A DNA stretch of 64,000 nucleotides, from positions 1,240,001 to 1,304,000 of the forward strand of contig CAYJMS010000001.1 in assembly GCA_964371615.1 (NCBI GenBank), in the 5' to 3' direction. This document shows positions 1 through 8,141 of this stretch, in pieces. The DNA is from SpSt-333 sp964371615. Lineage in GTDB: Bacteria; Bacteroidota; Ignavibacteria; UBA10030; UBA8401. Each line of letters begins with the position of its first letter. The stretch's first letter is position 1. The notes below the pieces were generated by a model. That model was not told where the DNA came from and ran no database searches. It was given only the letters and a program-made list of their open reading frames with translations. The translations under genes were made by a program, and so were the position numbers.

Positions 1-27
1 ATTCAGAACATGCCATAGGGGCGTAAA

Positions 28-705
28 ATGAAATATTTACTATGTGGATTAATTGTTTTGCCATTGATATTCATTGGATGTGGAAAAACGGAAGTAAATG
101 GCGAAGTCTTTATTGTAAATCAAGATACTGGTAATATTAAATTAGGTCTTGTAACATTATATTTTATGACAGAGAAGCAATACAAAACTGCATATGACAC
201 AACTAGCCTAGTGTATTTAAATTACATATCAGTTCTCAACGAATTAGATTCAATAGATAATTATAATACTTCAATAAAGGAATACTCTGTCTGGAAAGAC
301 CTTGTGAATAAATATAAAAAGGTTCGTACGTCTCAGCATAATGAACTAAGAGACTATTATACCGACAGCGATAGAAAAACAACTGCTATAAGAATTATAG
401 AATGTGAAAATACAATGAATGAATATCTTAATCGTTCAAGGAGTTATCAACGATTTATTACTGATAAGAGAGCAACACAATTTGTTATTGAAAAGTATTT
501 AGATAGTGTTAAAAATGAAGTTATTTATGATAAAACTAATTCTGATGGTAAATATGGTGTAGAATTAAATACGAATACGACATATTGGGTGTATGCTAAT
601 TCAAATAGAAATACAATTGATAACGGTGGAAAATACCTTTGGTTATTTGAATATATTCCTGACGTAAAGCCGCTATATTTGAGTAATGATAATATGATGG
701 AGTAA
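28..705 (+). CDS. Putative lipoprotein, unknown function
   Basis: The 225-residue product starts with a short hydrophobic signal ending in a lipobox-like I-G-C (Cys18), so it is probably a lipid-anchored envelope protein. An AGGGG ribosome-binding site lies about 7 bases before the ATG. The mature part is rich in Asn, Tyr, Asp and charged residues; residues 60-160 look mainly helical, and the C-terminal part has Tyr/Asn-rich strands. No catalytic motif or family is recognised. The gene is AT-rich and stands next to another small envelope protein. Function unknown; the lipoprotein call is good but based only on the signal. Confidence 0.7.
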   Translation: MKYLLCGLIVLPLIFIGCGKTEVNGEVFIVNQDTGNIKLGLVTLYFMTEKQYKTAYDTTSLVYLNYISVLNELDSIDNYNTSIKEYSVWKDLVNKYKKVRTSQHNELRDYYTDSDRKTTAIRIIECENTMNEYLNRSRSYQRFITDKRATQFVIEKYLDSVKNEVIYDKTNSDGKYGVELNTNTTYWVYANSNRNTIDNGGKYLWLFEYIPDVKPLYLSNDNMME

Positions 706-775
706 ATAATAAAGCCAGTCAATTAACAGACTCTTCCTGTTGTATGTTAGAATATTAATGATAGATGGTGTAATT

Positions 776-1147
776 ATGAAGAATAAATTAACGAAAGTAG
801 TTTTATTATTATTAGCATCCGTGATATTATTATATTATGGTTATGATTACTACTCAAAACGTGAACTTCGTGAATTATGCAATACAACAGATAAATTTGT
901 TGAGTCGCTATACACTACATACGAAAGTTATGGATTATTAGGTGGGACACCAGAATCTGTTGCTGATGGTCTTTACACAGTTCGCCCTATTGGAAGACTG
1001 ATAAACGTGAAGATTGAAAAATTTGTCAATGATGATGTGTATGAAGATTTGAGATTATATTTAGAAAAATATTACAAAGATAATCATAGAGTTAATAGAG
1101 TTTATATATCAGGTGGTGGAACGGTAATGATTGACTGTAGAAATTGA
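776..1147 (+). CDS. Small membrane-anchored protein, unknown function
   Basis: The 123-residue product begins M-K-N-K with a single hydrophobic segment (about residues 5-24), then a soluble domain of about 95 residues, probably outside the cytoplasm. A TTG start at 740 in the same frame is possible, but its extra residues do not look like a signal, so the ATG at 776 is chosen. No known motif is visible. It follows the lipoprotein by about 70 bases on the same strand and could be co-transcribed with it. Confidence 0.6.
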   Translation: MKNKLTKVVLLLLASVILLYYGYDYYSKRELRELCNTTDKFVESLYTTYESYGLLGGTPESVADGLYTVRPIGRLINVKIEKFVNDDVYEDLRLYLEKYYKDNHRVNRVYISGGGTVMIDCRN

Positions 1148-1234
1148 TATTTACAATTCAGGAAACACATATACAAATAAAAATCGCAAGAGCCTCGCTA
1201 TCATGGAGACTCCATTTATTAATTCATTTCTTTA

Positions 1235-2254
1235 CTAAAATTGTATTCTATTAATACTATTCAACAATGTTGTCGGCAGTAAATGTGAATATGTATTGGC
1301 TGTTAATACAGGTGAACTATGACCGAGTATCTTCTGAACTTCAAATATTGACACTCCAGAATTCACAAGTGCCGAGGCAGCTGAATGTCGTAATGAATGA
1401 AAAGTATAATCCGGGTTTAATTTCGCATTTGTAACACATTTTTTGAAATAATGGGTAATATATGATTCAGTGAACTTATAGCCATTTTCCTTTTCAAAGA
1501 CATATATCCGCTGTTTCTTCCCATTCAATATGTTGTAGACTACCTCATGCATCGGAACTACCCTACTCTTGCCCGTCTTAGTCTGAAATATTTCATCACT
1601 GGATATCAAAATCTGCCGTTTTGCTAAATCTACATTACTCCATCTAAGATTAACTGCCTCTGAAAGCCTCATCCCTGTAAGATAAGTAACAGTAAATATG
1701 TCCCGTATTATGTCAGAATTGGCATGTGAACAAATCTTGTCCAATTCATCCTTTGAAATATACTTCGCCTTACTATTAACAGTTTTAATTTGTGAAATCT
1801 TACTGAACGGATTCTTAGAAAGATATTCTTGTTTCACAGCGTAACTAAATACTGCCTTAGAAGCCCGTATATACATATTTACAGAGACAGGAGACAATCC
1901 CCTTTTTATCAGGCGTTGTTTATACTGCTCAATGTCAGAGACTGTATATGCATCCAACTTCTTATTGCCAATTAAACTAATAACGAATGATACTGCGTAA
2001 GAGTTAATATCCAGAGTCCGTGGACGAATGTCAGAACTTCTTTCTGCTTTGTATGTTTTTAAGAATTCGGCAAGTAAAGGAACTTTGATTGTAGATTCTG
2101 TTACATCTTGTGGCAGTGTTTTAATGAATCGTAGGGCTTCTGATTTGTTACTACACTTTGTAGATAGCCATTGAATTTTATTCAAGGAATCTTTTTTGCC
2201 GTAGTAATACACTTTATTAGAACGGCGGGTGAGATAAATACTTTGAGCTTTCAT
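1235..2254 (-). CDS. Tyrosine recombinase / phage-type integrase
   Basis: Site-specific recombinase of the XerC/phage integrase superfamily, about 339 residues from the chosen start. The N-terminal SAM-like core-binding domain is followed by the catalytic domain with the expected residues: Arg in T-G-M-R-L-S-E-A, Lys in T-G-K-S-R, H-S-L-R-H, L-G-H-S-S, and the nucleophile Tyr in A-N-T-Y-S-H. The frame stays open up to 2389, but the first 45 codons do not resemble the family, and an AAAGG ribosome-binding site precedes the ATG at 2254. It is not an integron integrase as far as I can see: it is not next to the cassette array and I see no IntI-type extra motif. It probably mobilises an element that includes the accessory left part of the window. 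Confidence 0.9.
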   Translation of the reverse strand: MKAQSIYLTRRSNKVYYYGKKDSLNKIQWLSTKCSNKSEALRFIKTLPQDVTESTIKVPLLAEFLKTYKAERSSDIRPRTLDINSYAVSFVISLIGNKKLDAYTVSDIEQYKQRLIKRGLSPVSVNMYIRASKAVFSYAVKQEYLSKNPFSKISQIKTVNSKAKYISKDELDKICSHANSDIIRDIFTVTYLTGMRLSEAVNLRWSNVDLAKRQILISSDEIFQTKTGKSRVVPMHEVVYNILNGKKQRIYVFEKENGYKFTESYITHYFKKCVTNAKLNPDYTFHSLRHSAASALVNSGVSIFEVQKILGHSSPVLTANTYSHLLPTTLLNSINRIQF

Positions 2255-2643
2255 TGCAGAAACCTTTTCAAAAAGTGTGAAAGTTTCTACAATATTTTCT
2301 ACAGAGGGGGTAAAAAGTGAGTTTTCACGGCGTATGAACAGTATGACAACTTCTTGTAAGGAAGAAGTCAAAATGGTTGAATATGTCATGGGGGGCCCTG
2401 ACAGTGCCGTTGCGTGTATTGCAGAATTCTTCGACGAGTGGGATGGATTCCTTTGATGAATCCCAATATATTAAATTGGATCATCTTTTGGGGGTCAGGT
2501 CAGCAATGAAATATCCCCAATAACTAATCCAATGAGATTTATCTCCGATATCCTGAAAAACCAGGCATGTATAGCAGCATAGCTACCGATAGATTTGTAA
2601 TGAATATCTGGATAAAGTGATTCTTTAAATTATTATTACAAGT

Positions 2644-3117
2644 GTGATTAAGTTCCTTTTTCAATTATTGGAAAATATAGGACAGAGCGACAGTTGGCAT
2701 AGTGAATATATTGAAACAGATCATTGGGCTAGATATTTATTTCAACAATTTAAATCGAATTCCAAATTGTTCGATTACACAATGATTTTTATAAAAAATG
2801 GAGGATGCGTGAAGAACGGTACCCAAAATGAAGAACACTACGTTGTTGCAATGTATACAGCAATATTGGCTTTCGATATCGATAAAATATGGAAATTTAA
2901 AAATAAAAATTATAGCAGCATACTTAGAGGATTGGCATATTGTTTCATTTCCAACGCAGAGAATGGCTGCCATGATCTTAAAGAAATGATGGATGATTAC
3001 ATCCGAAAGAAATATAATTATGAAGAAGGATGCGATTCTGAGAAAGTGAAGATGTTTGAAGCAATGATGAAGTATCAACAAGCGGACGATCTTGATAGCG
3101 GTTTCCTTAAAAATTAG
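2644..3117 (+). CDS. Hypothetical protein
   Basis: A 157-residue, largely helical, acidic protein opened by GTG, with no clear ribosome-binding site. It has no signal peptide or membrane segment. Tryptophan- and histidine-rich motifs (S-W-H-S-E-Y, D-H-W-A-R-Y) appear near the N terminus. I recognise no family. It lies alone between the integrase and the restriction-modification operon. The start is uncertain, but the length and amino-acid make-up favour a real gene. Confidence 0.5.
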   Translation: MIKFLFQLLENIGQSDSWHSEYIETDHWARYLFQQFKSNSKLFDYTMIFIKNGGCVKNGTQNEEHYVVAMYTAILAFDIDKIWKFKNKNYSSILRGLAYCFISNAENGCHDLKEMMDDYIRKKYNYEEGCDSEKVKMFEAMMKYQQADDLDSGFLKN

Positions 3118-3617
3118 TATTATTTCGCTTTAGAGTTGTCTATTAACCATTGATATAAACAAGCATTAAATATGTGGACAGAGATAACTAAAATGCTCTT
3201 GAAATCAAGAAATATAGGCTAAAGCTACTGCCGCAGTAAGATATGCAATCAGATCAGTTTAAAAATCAATTGTAAAAAGGAAGAGATCGCGTTTCTGTAT
3301 ATTTTTGATTTCGAGGCCTACTGCGTTTTTGATAATAGTTTTCGGAAATAATAACGCATAGATGTGGTATAATAATCGTTTAGGTTGGTGTACCTGTTGC
3401 AAAAGTGTAGATGATGAGTAAAAAACGATGGAGTATTGCTGATAGAATAGTAACCTAGAGATGACAAAACTGTAGTGTATTTAACCGCTTAACGGTCCAG
3501 GACTTAACATCGTTTTGGTTGATATACTCATGCAATTCTGTTACATTTTACCGAAGATTGATCCGCAGGGAAGGCGAAAGGCTAGAACTGCGGAATTTTT
3601 TTAGCATAATGGAGTGA
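3118..3617. other. 500-bp intergenic stretch with a hairpin before the RM operon
   Basis: No convincing gene is seen. The one clear structure is at 3563-3600: a CCGCAG / CTGCGG stem (3563-3568 and 3588-3593) with a 19-base purine-rich loop, followed directly by AATTTTTTT. It has the form of an intrinsic terminator and ends only about 18 bases before the restriction-modification start codon, so it may stop upstream transcription or act as an attenuator for that operon. Confidence 0.5.
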
Positions 3618-6590
3618 ATGGAACAATCATTTAAAATAGTTCAACAACTCGTCGCCAATTTCAAAGCAAATGAAGCCGCGTACCTTGCCTCCAATTATTC
3701 TGAATCGCAGGTTCGGACCGATTTTATAGATAAGTTCTTTACTGCCCTTGGGTGGGATGTTACGCATACTAAACAGTTCAATCCGTATGAACAGGAAGTA
3801 AAGATCGAGAACAAAGTAACTATGCCCGGCACACAACGGCGCGCAGATTACGCATTTTATGTTATGCCAAATTATCGCGACGTGAAGTTCTTTACTGAAG
3901 CAAAAAAACCGTCACGTAATCTTTCCAATGCTGATGATTATTATCAGGCAATCCGTTATGCGTGGAATGCAAATACTCCAATAGCTGTTCTTACCGACTT
4001 TGAAGAATTCCATGTTCTTGACTGCCGTTACAAGCCTGATATTAAAGATTCTCTCAATAGAAAACTAAAACAGTTTCATTATTCGCATTATGCAGACGAA
4101 GAAAAGTTCAAAGAGATTTTCTTTCTCTTCGGTCGTGAATCTGTTGCAAATGGTTCGTTAGAAAAATTTGCCACTGAACTTCCAAAACCGCGCGGAAAAG
4201 CAATACAAGGGGGCTTATTTAAGGGTGGCTATAAATCTGTTGATGAAGCGTTTCTGGAACAGCTGGATGAATACCGCAATACTCTTGCGAAAGCATTCAA
4301 AAAAGAGAATCAAGAACTTAGCGGGGAAGAACTGACCGAAGCAGTGCAGCGGACTATTGACCGGCTTGTGTTCATCCGATTCTTGGAAGATAAGGGAATT
4401 GAAGAACCACAGATCATCGGTCTGCACGAAAATAAATCGGCGTGGAATTCATTTCTTGCAATCTGCAAACGATTCGAACCAAAATACAATGGACTTATTT
4501 TTAAGCCGCACCGTATTTTGGACGGAAACAAATTCAATCCGCCTGACGATAGGGACTTTGCCGACATTTGCGGAGAGCTTGCCGATCCTACCTCGCCGTA
4601 CGATTTTGATAAGATACCGATCTCGATTCTCGGCAGTATTTATGAACGCTTTCTTGGTAAAGTAGTGCATGCAACGGCAAAGCGGGTTGAAGTGCAGGAA
4701 AAACCGGAAGTGCGGAAAGCGGGAGGGGTGTATTACACTCCCGAGTATATTGTGCGATACATTGTGAATGAGACGGTTGGGAAATTGATCGACAATAAAA
4801 CACCGGACGAAATTGCAAAAATGTCCTTTGCCGATATAGCCTGCGGTTCCGGCTCGTTTTTGATTGAAGTGTACAGCGTTTTATTAGAATATCACGACCG
4901 ATGGTATAATACAAACAAGGAGAAAGTGAAAAAAGAAGATGTGTTTGAACGTGACGGACATTTGCATCTTTCGCTGAAAAAGAAAAAAGAGATACTTACC
5001 AACAACGTATACGGCGTTGATATTGACTTTCAGGCAACGGAAGTAACTCAGCTTTCGCTTTATCTTAAACTGCTGGAAAATGTTTCGATGAACGAAACAC
5101 ATCAGATGGGACTGTTTAGAGAGACAATTCTTCCGAACTTAAGTAAAAACATTGTTTGTGGTAACTCATTGATCGGAACCGACATTGGCGGATTGTTTGA
5201 AAGTGAAGAAACAGATAAGATCAAAGCAATGGATTATAATGATGTTTTTCAAACAATTATGAGACGGGGCGGATTTGATGCAATAGTAGGGAATCCGCCA
5301 TATGTACGAATTCAAGGATTTCCAAAAGAGCAAATCAAATATTTTAGTTCACATTATCAATCCGCTATTGGCAATTATGATCTTTATATAAATTTTGTTG
5401 AAAAAGCATATTTAGTATTAAATACATCAGGAAGATTTGGAATGATTCTCCCTAATAAATTCTTTAAGACTGATTACGGTGAAGGGTTAAGAGGTTTTCT
5501 TTCTAAAGAAAAATCCGTTAAAAAAATTGTTGATTTTGGAGCAAACCAAGTATTTTCAGCGGCAACATATACATGTTTACTATTTTTAGGAAAAGGATCG
5601 AATGAAAGATTTGAGTATTCATTATCCGATGCAAATCCTAAGGCAATTGATAATTTAATATTTGAATTCAAAAAATATTCATCGATTTCAAAAAATGCAT
5701 GGCTTTTTGAAAATCAAAATGCTTCAATTATTACAGACAAATTAAACAAGAGTTCAATTCGCTTGCTTGATCTGCCTGCAGATATGAGCAGAGGTAGTAG
5801 TAGCGGTGATGATGAAGTTTTTATGTTACCGGCAAATACGAAAGAAGTTGAATTAGATATTCTTAGAAATCCAGTCTTTGCAACTGATTTTAATAGATAT
5901 TCTTTCTCATTATCCACAGATTGGAAAATCATATTCCCGTACGTTAAAGAAGACAAAGGTTTTAGGCTTTATACAGAACAGGAATTACAAAAACAGTTTC
6001 CTAAAACATTTAAATACTTACTTTCAAATAAACCAAAACTAATCAAGCGGAAGCAATTCAAATTATGGTATGGTTACAGTGCTCCCAGGAATTTAGAATT
6101 GCATGAAAATGCACAAATAGCGATACCACTATTAGCAGATAAAGGATTATTTGCATTTATACCTAATATTCATCGAAACAAAATATGTCCTATGGCAAGC
6201 GGTGGTTTTACTATATCAATGGGTAAAGAATCCAAATACTCACCGTATTATCTACTTGGATTGTTAAATTCAAAATTGTTGTTTTGGAAACTTCAAAAGG
6301 AAAGCAATGTATTTCGTGGAGGCTGGGTAACTTGCACAAAACAATACGTCGGTGAGCTTCCTATTAAAATAATAGATTTTGCAACAACCGAAAATAATAT
6401 ACATGACAATATTGTAAAACTAGTTGAGAAAATGCTTGAAGCCAAACAAAAACTCTCCACCGCCAAAACCGACGGAGAAGTCAATCGTCTTGAACTGCTT
6501 TGCTCATCGTTAGATCGCAAAATTGACGAAGCGGTGTATGAGTTGTATGGTTTAACGGAGGAAGAGATAAAAATAGTAGAGGGTAAGTAA
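3618..6590 (+). CDS. Type IIG restriction-modification enzyme (Eco57I-like)
   Basis: A 990-residue single-chain enzyme expected to cut DNA and methylate adenine in its recognition site. The N-terminal domain carries a PD-(D/E)XK nuclease signature: Asp77 in R-R-A-D-Y and Glu94-Ala-Lys96 in F-T-E-A-K-K. A helical linker leads to an N6-adenine methyltransferase domain with motif X (G-G-V-Y-Y-T-P-E, about 369-376), SAM-binding motif I (A-C-G-S-G-S-F, about 408-414) and catalytic motif IV N-P-P-Y (559-562). The C-terminal third is probably the target-recognition and coiled-coil region. GGAG precedes the ATG closely. The stop overlaps the next start (TAATG), so it heads an operon. Length is normal for Type IIG; no inactivating change is seen. 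Confidence 0.93.
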   Translation: MEQSFKIVQQLVANFKANEAAYLASNYSESQVRTDFIDKFFTALGWDVTHTKQFNPYEQEVKIENKVTMPGTQRRADYAFYVMPNYRDVKFFTEAKKPSRNLSNADDYYQAIRYAWNANTPIAVLTDFEEFHVLDCRYKPDIKDSLNRKLKQFHYSHYADEEKFKEIFFLFGRESVANGSLEKFATELPKPRGKAIQGGLFKGGYKSVDEAFLEQLDEYRNTLAKAFKKENQELSGEELTEAVQRTIDRLVFIRFLEDKGIEEPQIIGLHENKSAWNSFLAICKRFEPKYNGLIFKPHRILDGNKFNPPDDRDFADICGELADPTSPYDFDKIPISILGSIYERFLGKVVHATAKRVEVQEKPEVRKAGGVYYTPEYIVRYIVNETVGKLIDNKTPDEIAKMSFADIACGSGSFLIEVYSVLLEYHDRWYNTNKEKVKKEDVFERDGHLHLSLKKKKEILTNNVYGVDIDFQATEVTQLSLYLKLLENVSMNETHQMGLFRETILPNLSKNIVCGNSLIGTDIGGLFESEETDKIKAMDYNDVFQTIMRRGGFDAIVGNPPYVRIQGFPKEQIKYFSSHYQSAIGNYDLYINFVEKAYLVLNTSGRFGMILPNKFFKTDYGEGLRGFLSKEKSVKKIVDFGANQVFSAATYTCLLFLGKGSNERFEYSLSDANPKAIDNLIFEFKKYSSISKNAWLFENQNASIITDKLNKSSIRLLDLPADMSRGSSSGDDEVFMLPANTKEVELDILRNPVFATDFNRYSFSLSTDWKIIFPYVKEDKGFRLYTEQELQKQFPKTFKYLLSNKPKLIKRKQFKLWYGYSAPRNLELHENAQIAIPLLADKGLFAFIPNIHRNKICPMASGGFTISMGKESKYSPYYLLGLLNSKLLFWKLQKESNVFRGGWVTCTKQYVGELPIKIIDFATTENNIHDNIVKLVEKMLEAKQKLSTAKTDGEVNRLELLCSSLDRKIDEAVYELYGLTEEEIKIVEGK

Positions 6591-6844
6591 TGAGTGGATT
6601 CAATTACTTTGATTTATTTTCGGAAAACTATATTGAAGTAGAGTGTCCTAATTGTAAGATTACGACTCAAATTCGCATGAAAGAACTAATTATTGAATCT
6701 AGGTTTATTTGTCGAGGTTGTTATACAGTAATTCAATTAATACAAAAAGATGCATCTGGCAATAGAGTTGTAAATCAAATAAAATCTATTGATGATCAAC
6801 TAAATGATATGCTTAAAGATGTTTCCATTAATATAAAATTATAA
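6590..6844 (+). CDS. Small zinc-ribbon protein coupled to the RM gene
   Basis: An 84-residue protein with two cysteine pairs, Cys19/Cys22 (C-P-N-C) and Cys41/Cys44 (C-R-G-C), the classic four-cysteine zinc ribbon. It starts within the stop codon of the Type IIG enzyme (TAATG, one-base overlap), so the two are translationally coupled; the next gene follows after 10 bases. The role is not known; it could help DNA recognition or be a subunit of the restriction complex. The order enzyme / zinc ribbon / second nuclease-like protein suggests one functional unit. Confidence 0.75.
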   Translation: MSGFNYFDLFSENYIEVECPNCKITTQIRMKELIIESRFICRGCYTVIQLIQKDASGNRVVNQIKSIDDQLNDMLKDVSINIKL

Positions 6845-6854
6845 AGGTTGCGCA

Positions 6855-7844
6855 ATGCCAATGTTTGCTCCTCAGTTAAAAAACCTTAGGGTTAAACTAC
6901 AAGAAAGAAAAGATGCTTTTTTACGTTCTGATTATAATTACTGTCAAAGTCACCTAAAGACCTTCTATAATTTTATTAATTCTACTTCCGCATTAGTTTC
7001 CATAGTAAAGCCTTTTGATAATATTAAAAATGATGAAGAACTAAATAGGTATTTAGAAAAACTTAAAATCGGTCGTGTTGAAGATGTAATTTATCCAAAT
7101 GATGAATTCGAAAGAGCGGCGCTTGTTTGGTATTTAATTGAAATATTGATTGATGATTCGAGGGAATTAGATTTCTTCCAAAAGATATATGGAATTGTTG
7201 GATCAAAAAGTGATTATAATGAAATGCTTTCGGAATTTAAAGATCAGTATTTCTTACCTCTGTACCATTATTTGGATGAAAAAATTGATAATTCCGACTT
7301 AGTACTCTATTTGTTGTTTAAATATAAAAATGTTGTCGAATGGTTTAGACGTGAATTGCTTTTTAATCGAATTAGTCAAAATACCGGTAAGCGTGAGGAG
7401 TTACTCGATGCGGATTTAAGAGAATTTCTTGTTGTAGAAGGAATAGATTTTCCATTTTCTACGCCCAATTCCCCACTAGGGAGAGCTGATATTGTCGTTA
7501 ACATAGATGACAAGCCCTTGCCAATGGAGATAAAATTGTTTGATAATGAATTATACAAAAAAAACTATATTCGAAAAGGCTTTAATCAAGCACTAAAATA
7601 TACCCACGATTATTCACAACCCTGTGGGTATTATATTATTTTTAACTTAAGTGACAAATTACTACAAGTAGGGAGTCAAGCAACAGGAGAGTATTTCCCT
7701 TCAGTTGAAGTAAATAACAAAATAATATTTATGATTGTGGTAAATATATTCCCACCAGAAAAAACAGCCAGCCAAGAAAAACAAGCAGAAATTATTATAA
7801 TTGATAAAGAGTATTTAGTATCCGAAGATGAAAATAGTTTATAG
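6855..7844 (+). CDS. PD-(D/E)XK nuclease-fold protein, third gene of RM operon
   Basis: A 329-residue protein. The N-terminal 190 residues are helical and unrecognised. The C-terminal part has a restriction-endonuclease-like signature: Asp212 in G-R-A-D-I-V, Glu225 and Lys227 in P-M-E-I-K-L-F, then a Gln245/Tyr249-type helix (N-Q-A-L-K-Y), as in many PD-(D/E)XK enzymes. It lies 10 bases after the zinc-ribbon gene with an AAAGG site, so it is probably in one operon with the Type IIG enzyme. It may be an extra nuclease acting on modified or unmodified DNA. Nuclease fold likely; role inferred from context only. Confidence 0.7.
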   Translation: MPMFAPQLKNLRVKLQERKDAFLRSDYNYCQSHLKTFYNFINSTSALVSIVKPFDNIKNDEELNRYLEKLKIGRVEDVIYPNDEFERAALVWYLIEILIDDSRELDFFQKIYGIVGSKSDYNEMLSEFKDQYFLPLYHYLDEKIDNSDLVLYLLFKYKNVVEWFRRELLFNRISQNTGKREELLDADLREFLVVEGIDFPFSTPNSPLGRADIVVNIDDKPLPMEIKLFDNELYKKNYIRKGFNQALKYTHDYSQPCGYYIIFNLSDKLLQVGSQATGEYFPSVEVNNKIIFMIVVNIFPPEKTASQEKQAEIIIIDKEYLVSEDENSL

Positions 7845-8141
7845 AATAATTATCTAAGTTAATGTGGTATTAACTATATGTGGGATTGTTAGGATGCAAA
7901 AATAATGGTAATGTCATGTTTCTTTTCAAAGAACCAGCTAAAAGGTATCATCCTCTACGATCAAAAATAAGGATAGCATTTATAGACGAACGATTTAATT
8001 TTGGAAAGATGGATACATAAAATCGTAAATGTATTGTAAATCATATTGAATAATTATGAATGATATGGGTAGTTTAAAAATTAGATGAATTGATATTAAT
8101 ATGTTGAAATGAGAAAGCAGGACGAGGAAGAAGAATAAGGT

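Noticed and set aside
1235..2389. The tyrosine recombinase as the integron integrase of the cassette array
   Set aside because: It lies 26 kb from the array, next to no attI-like site, and its sequence reads as an ordinary phage-type integrase without an IntI-specific segment that I can see.
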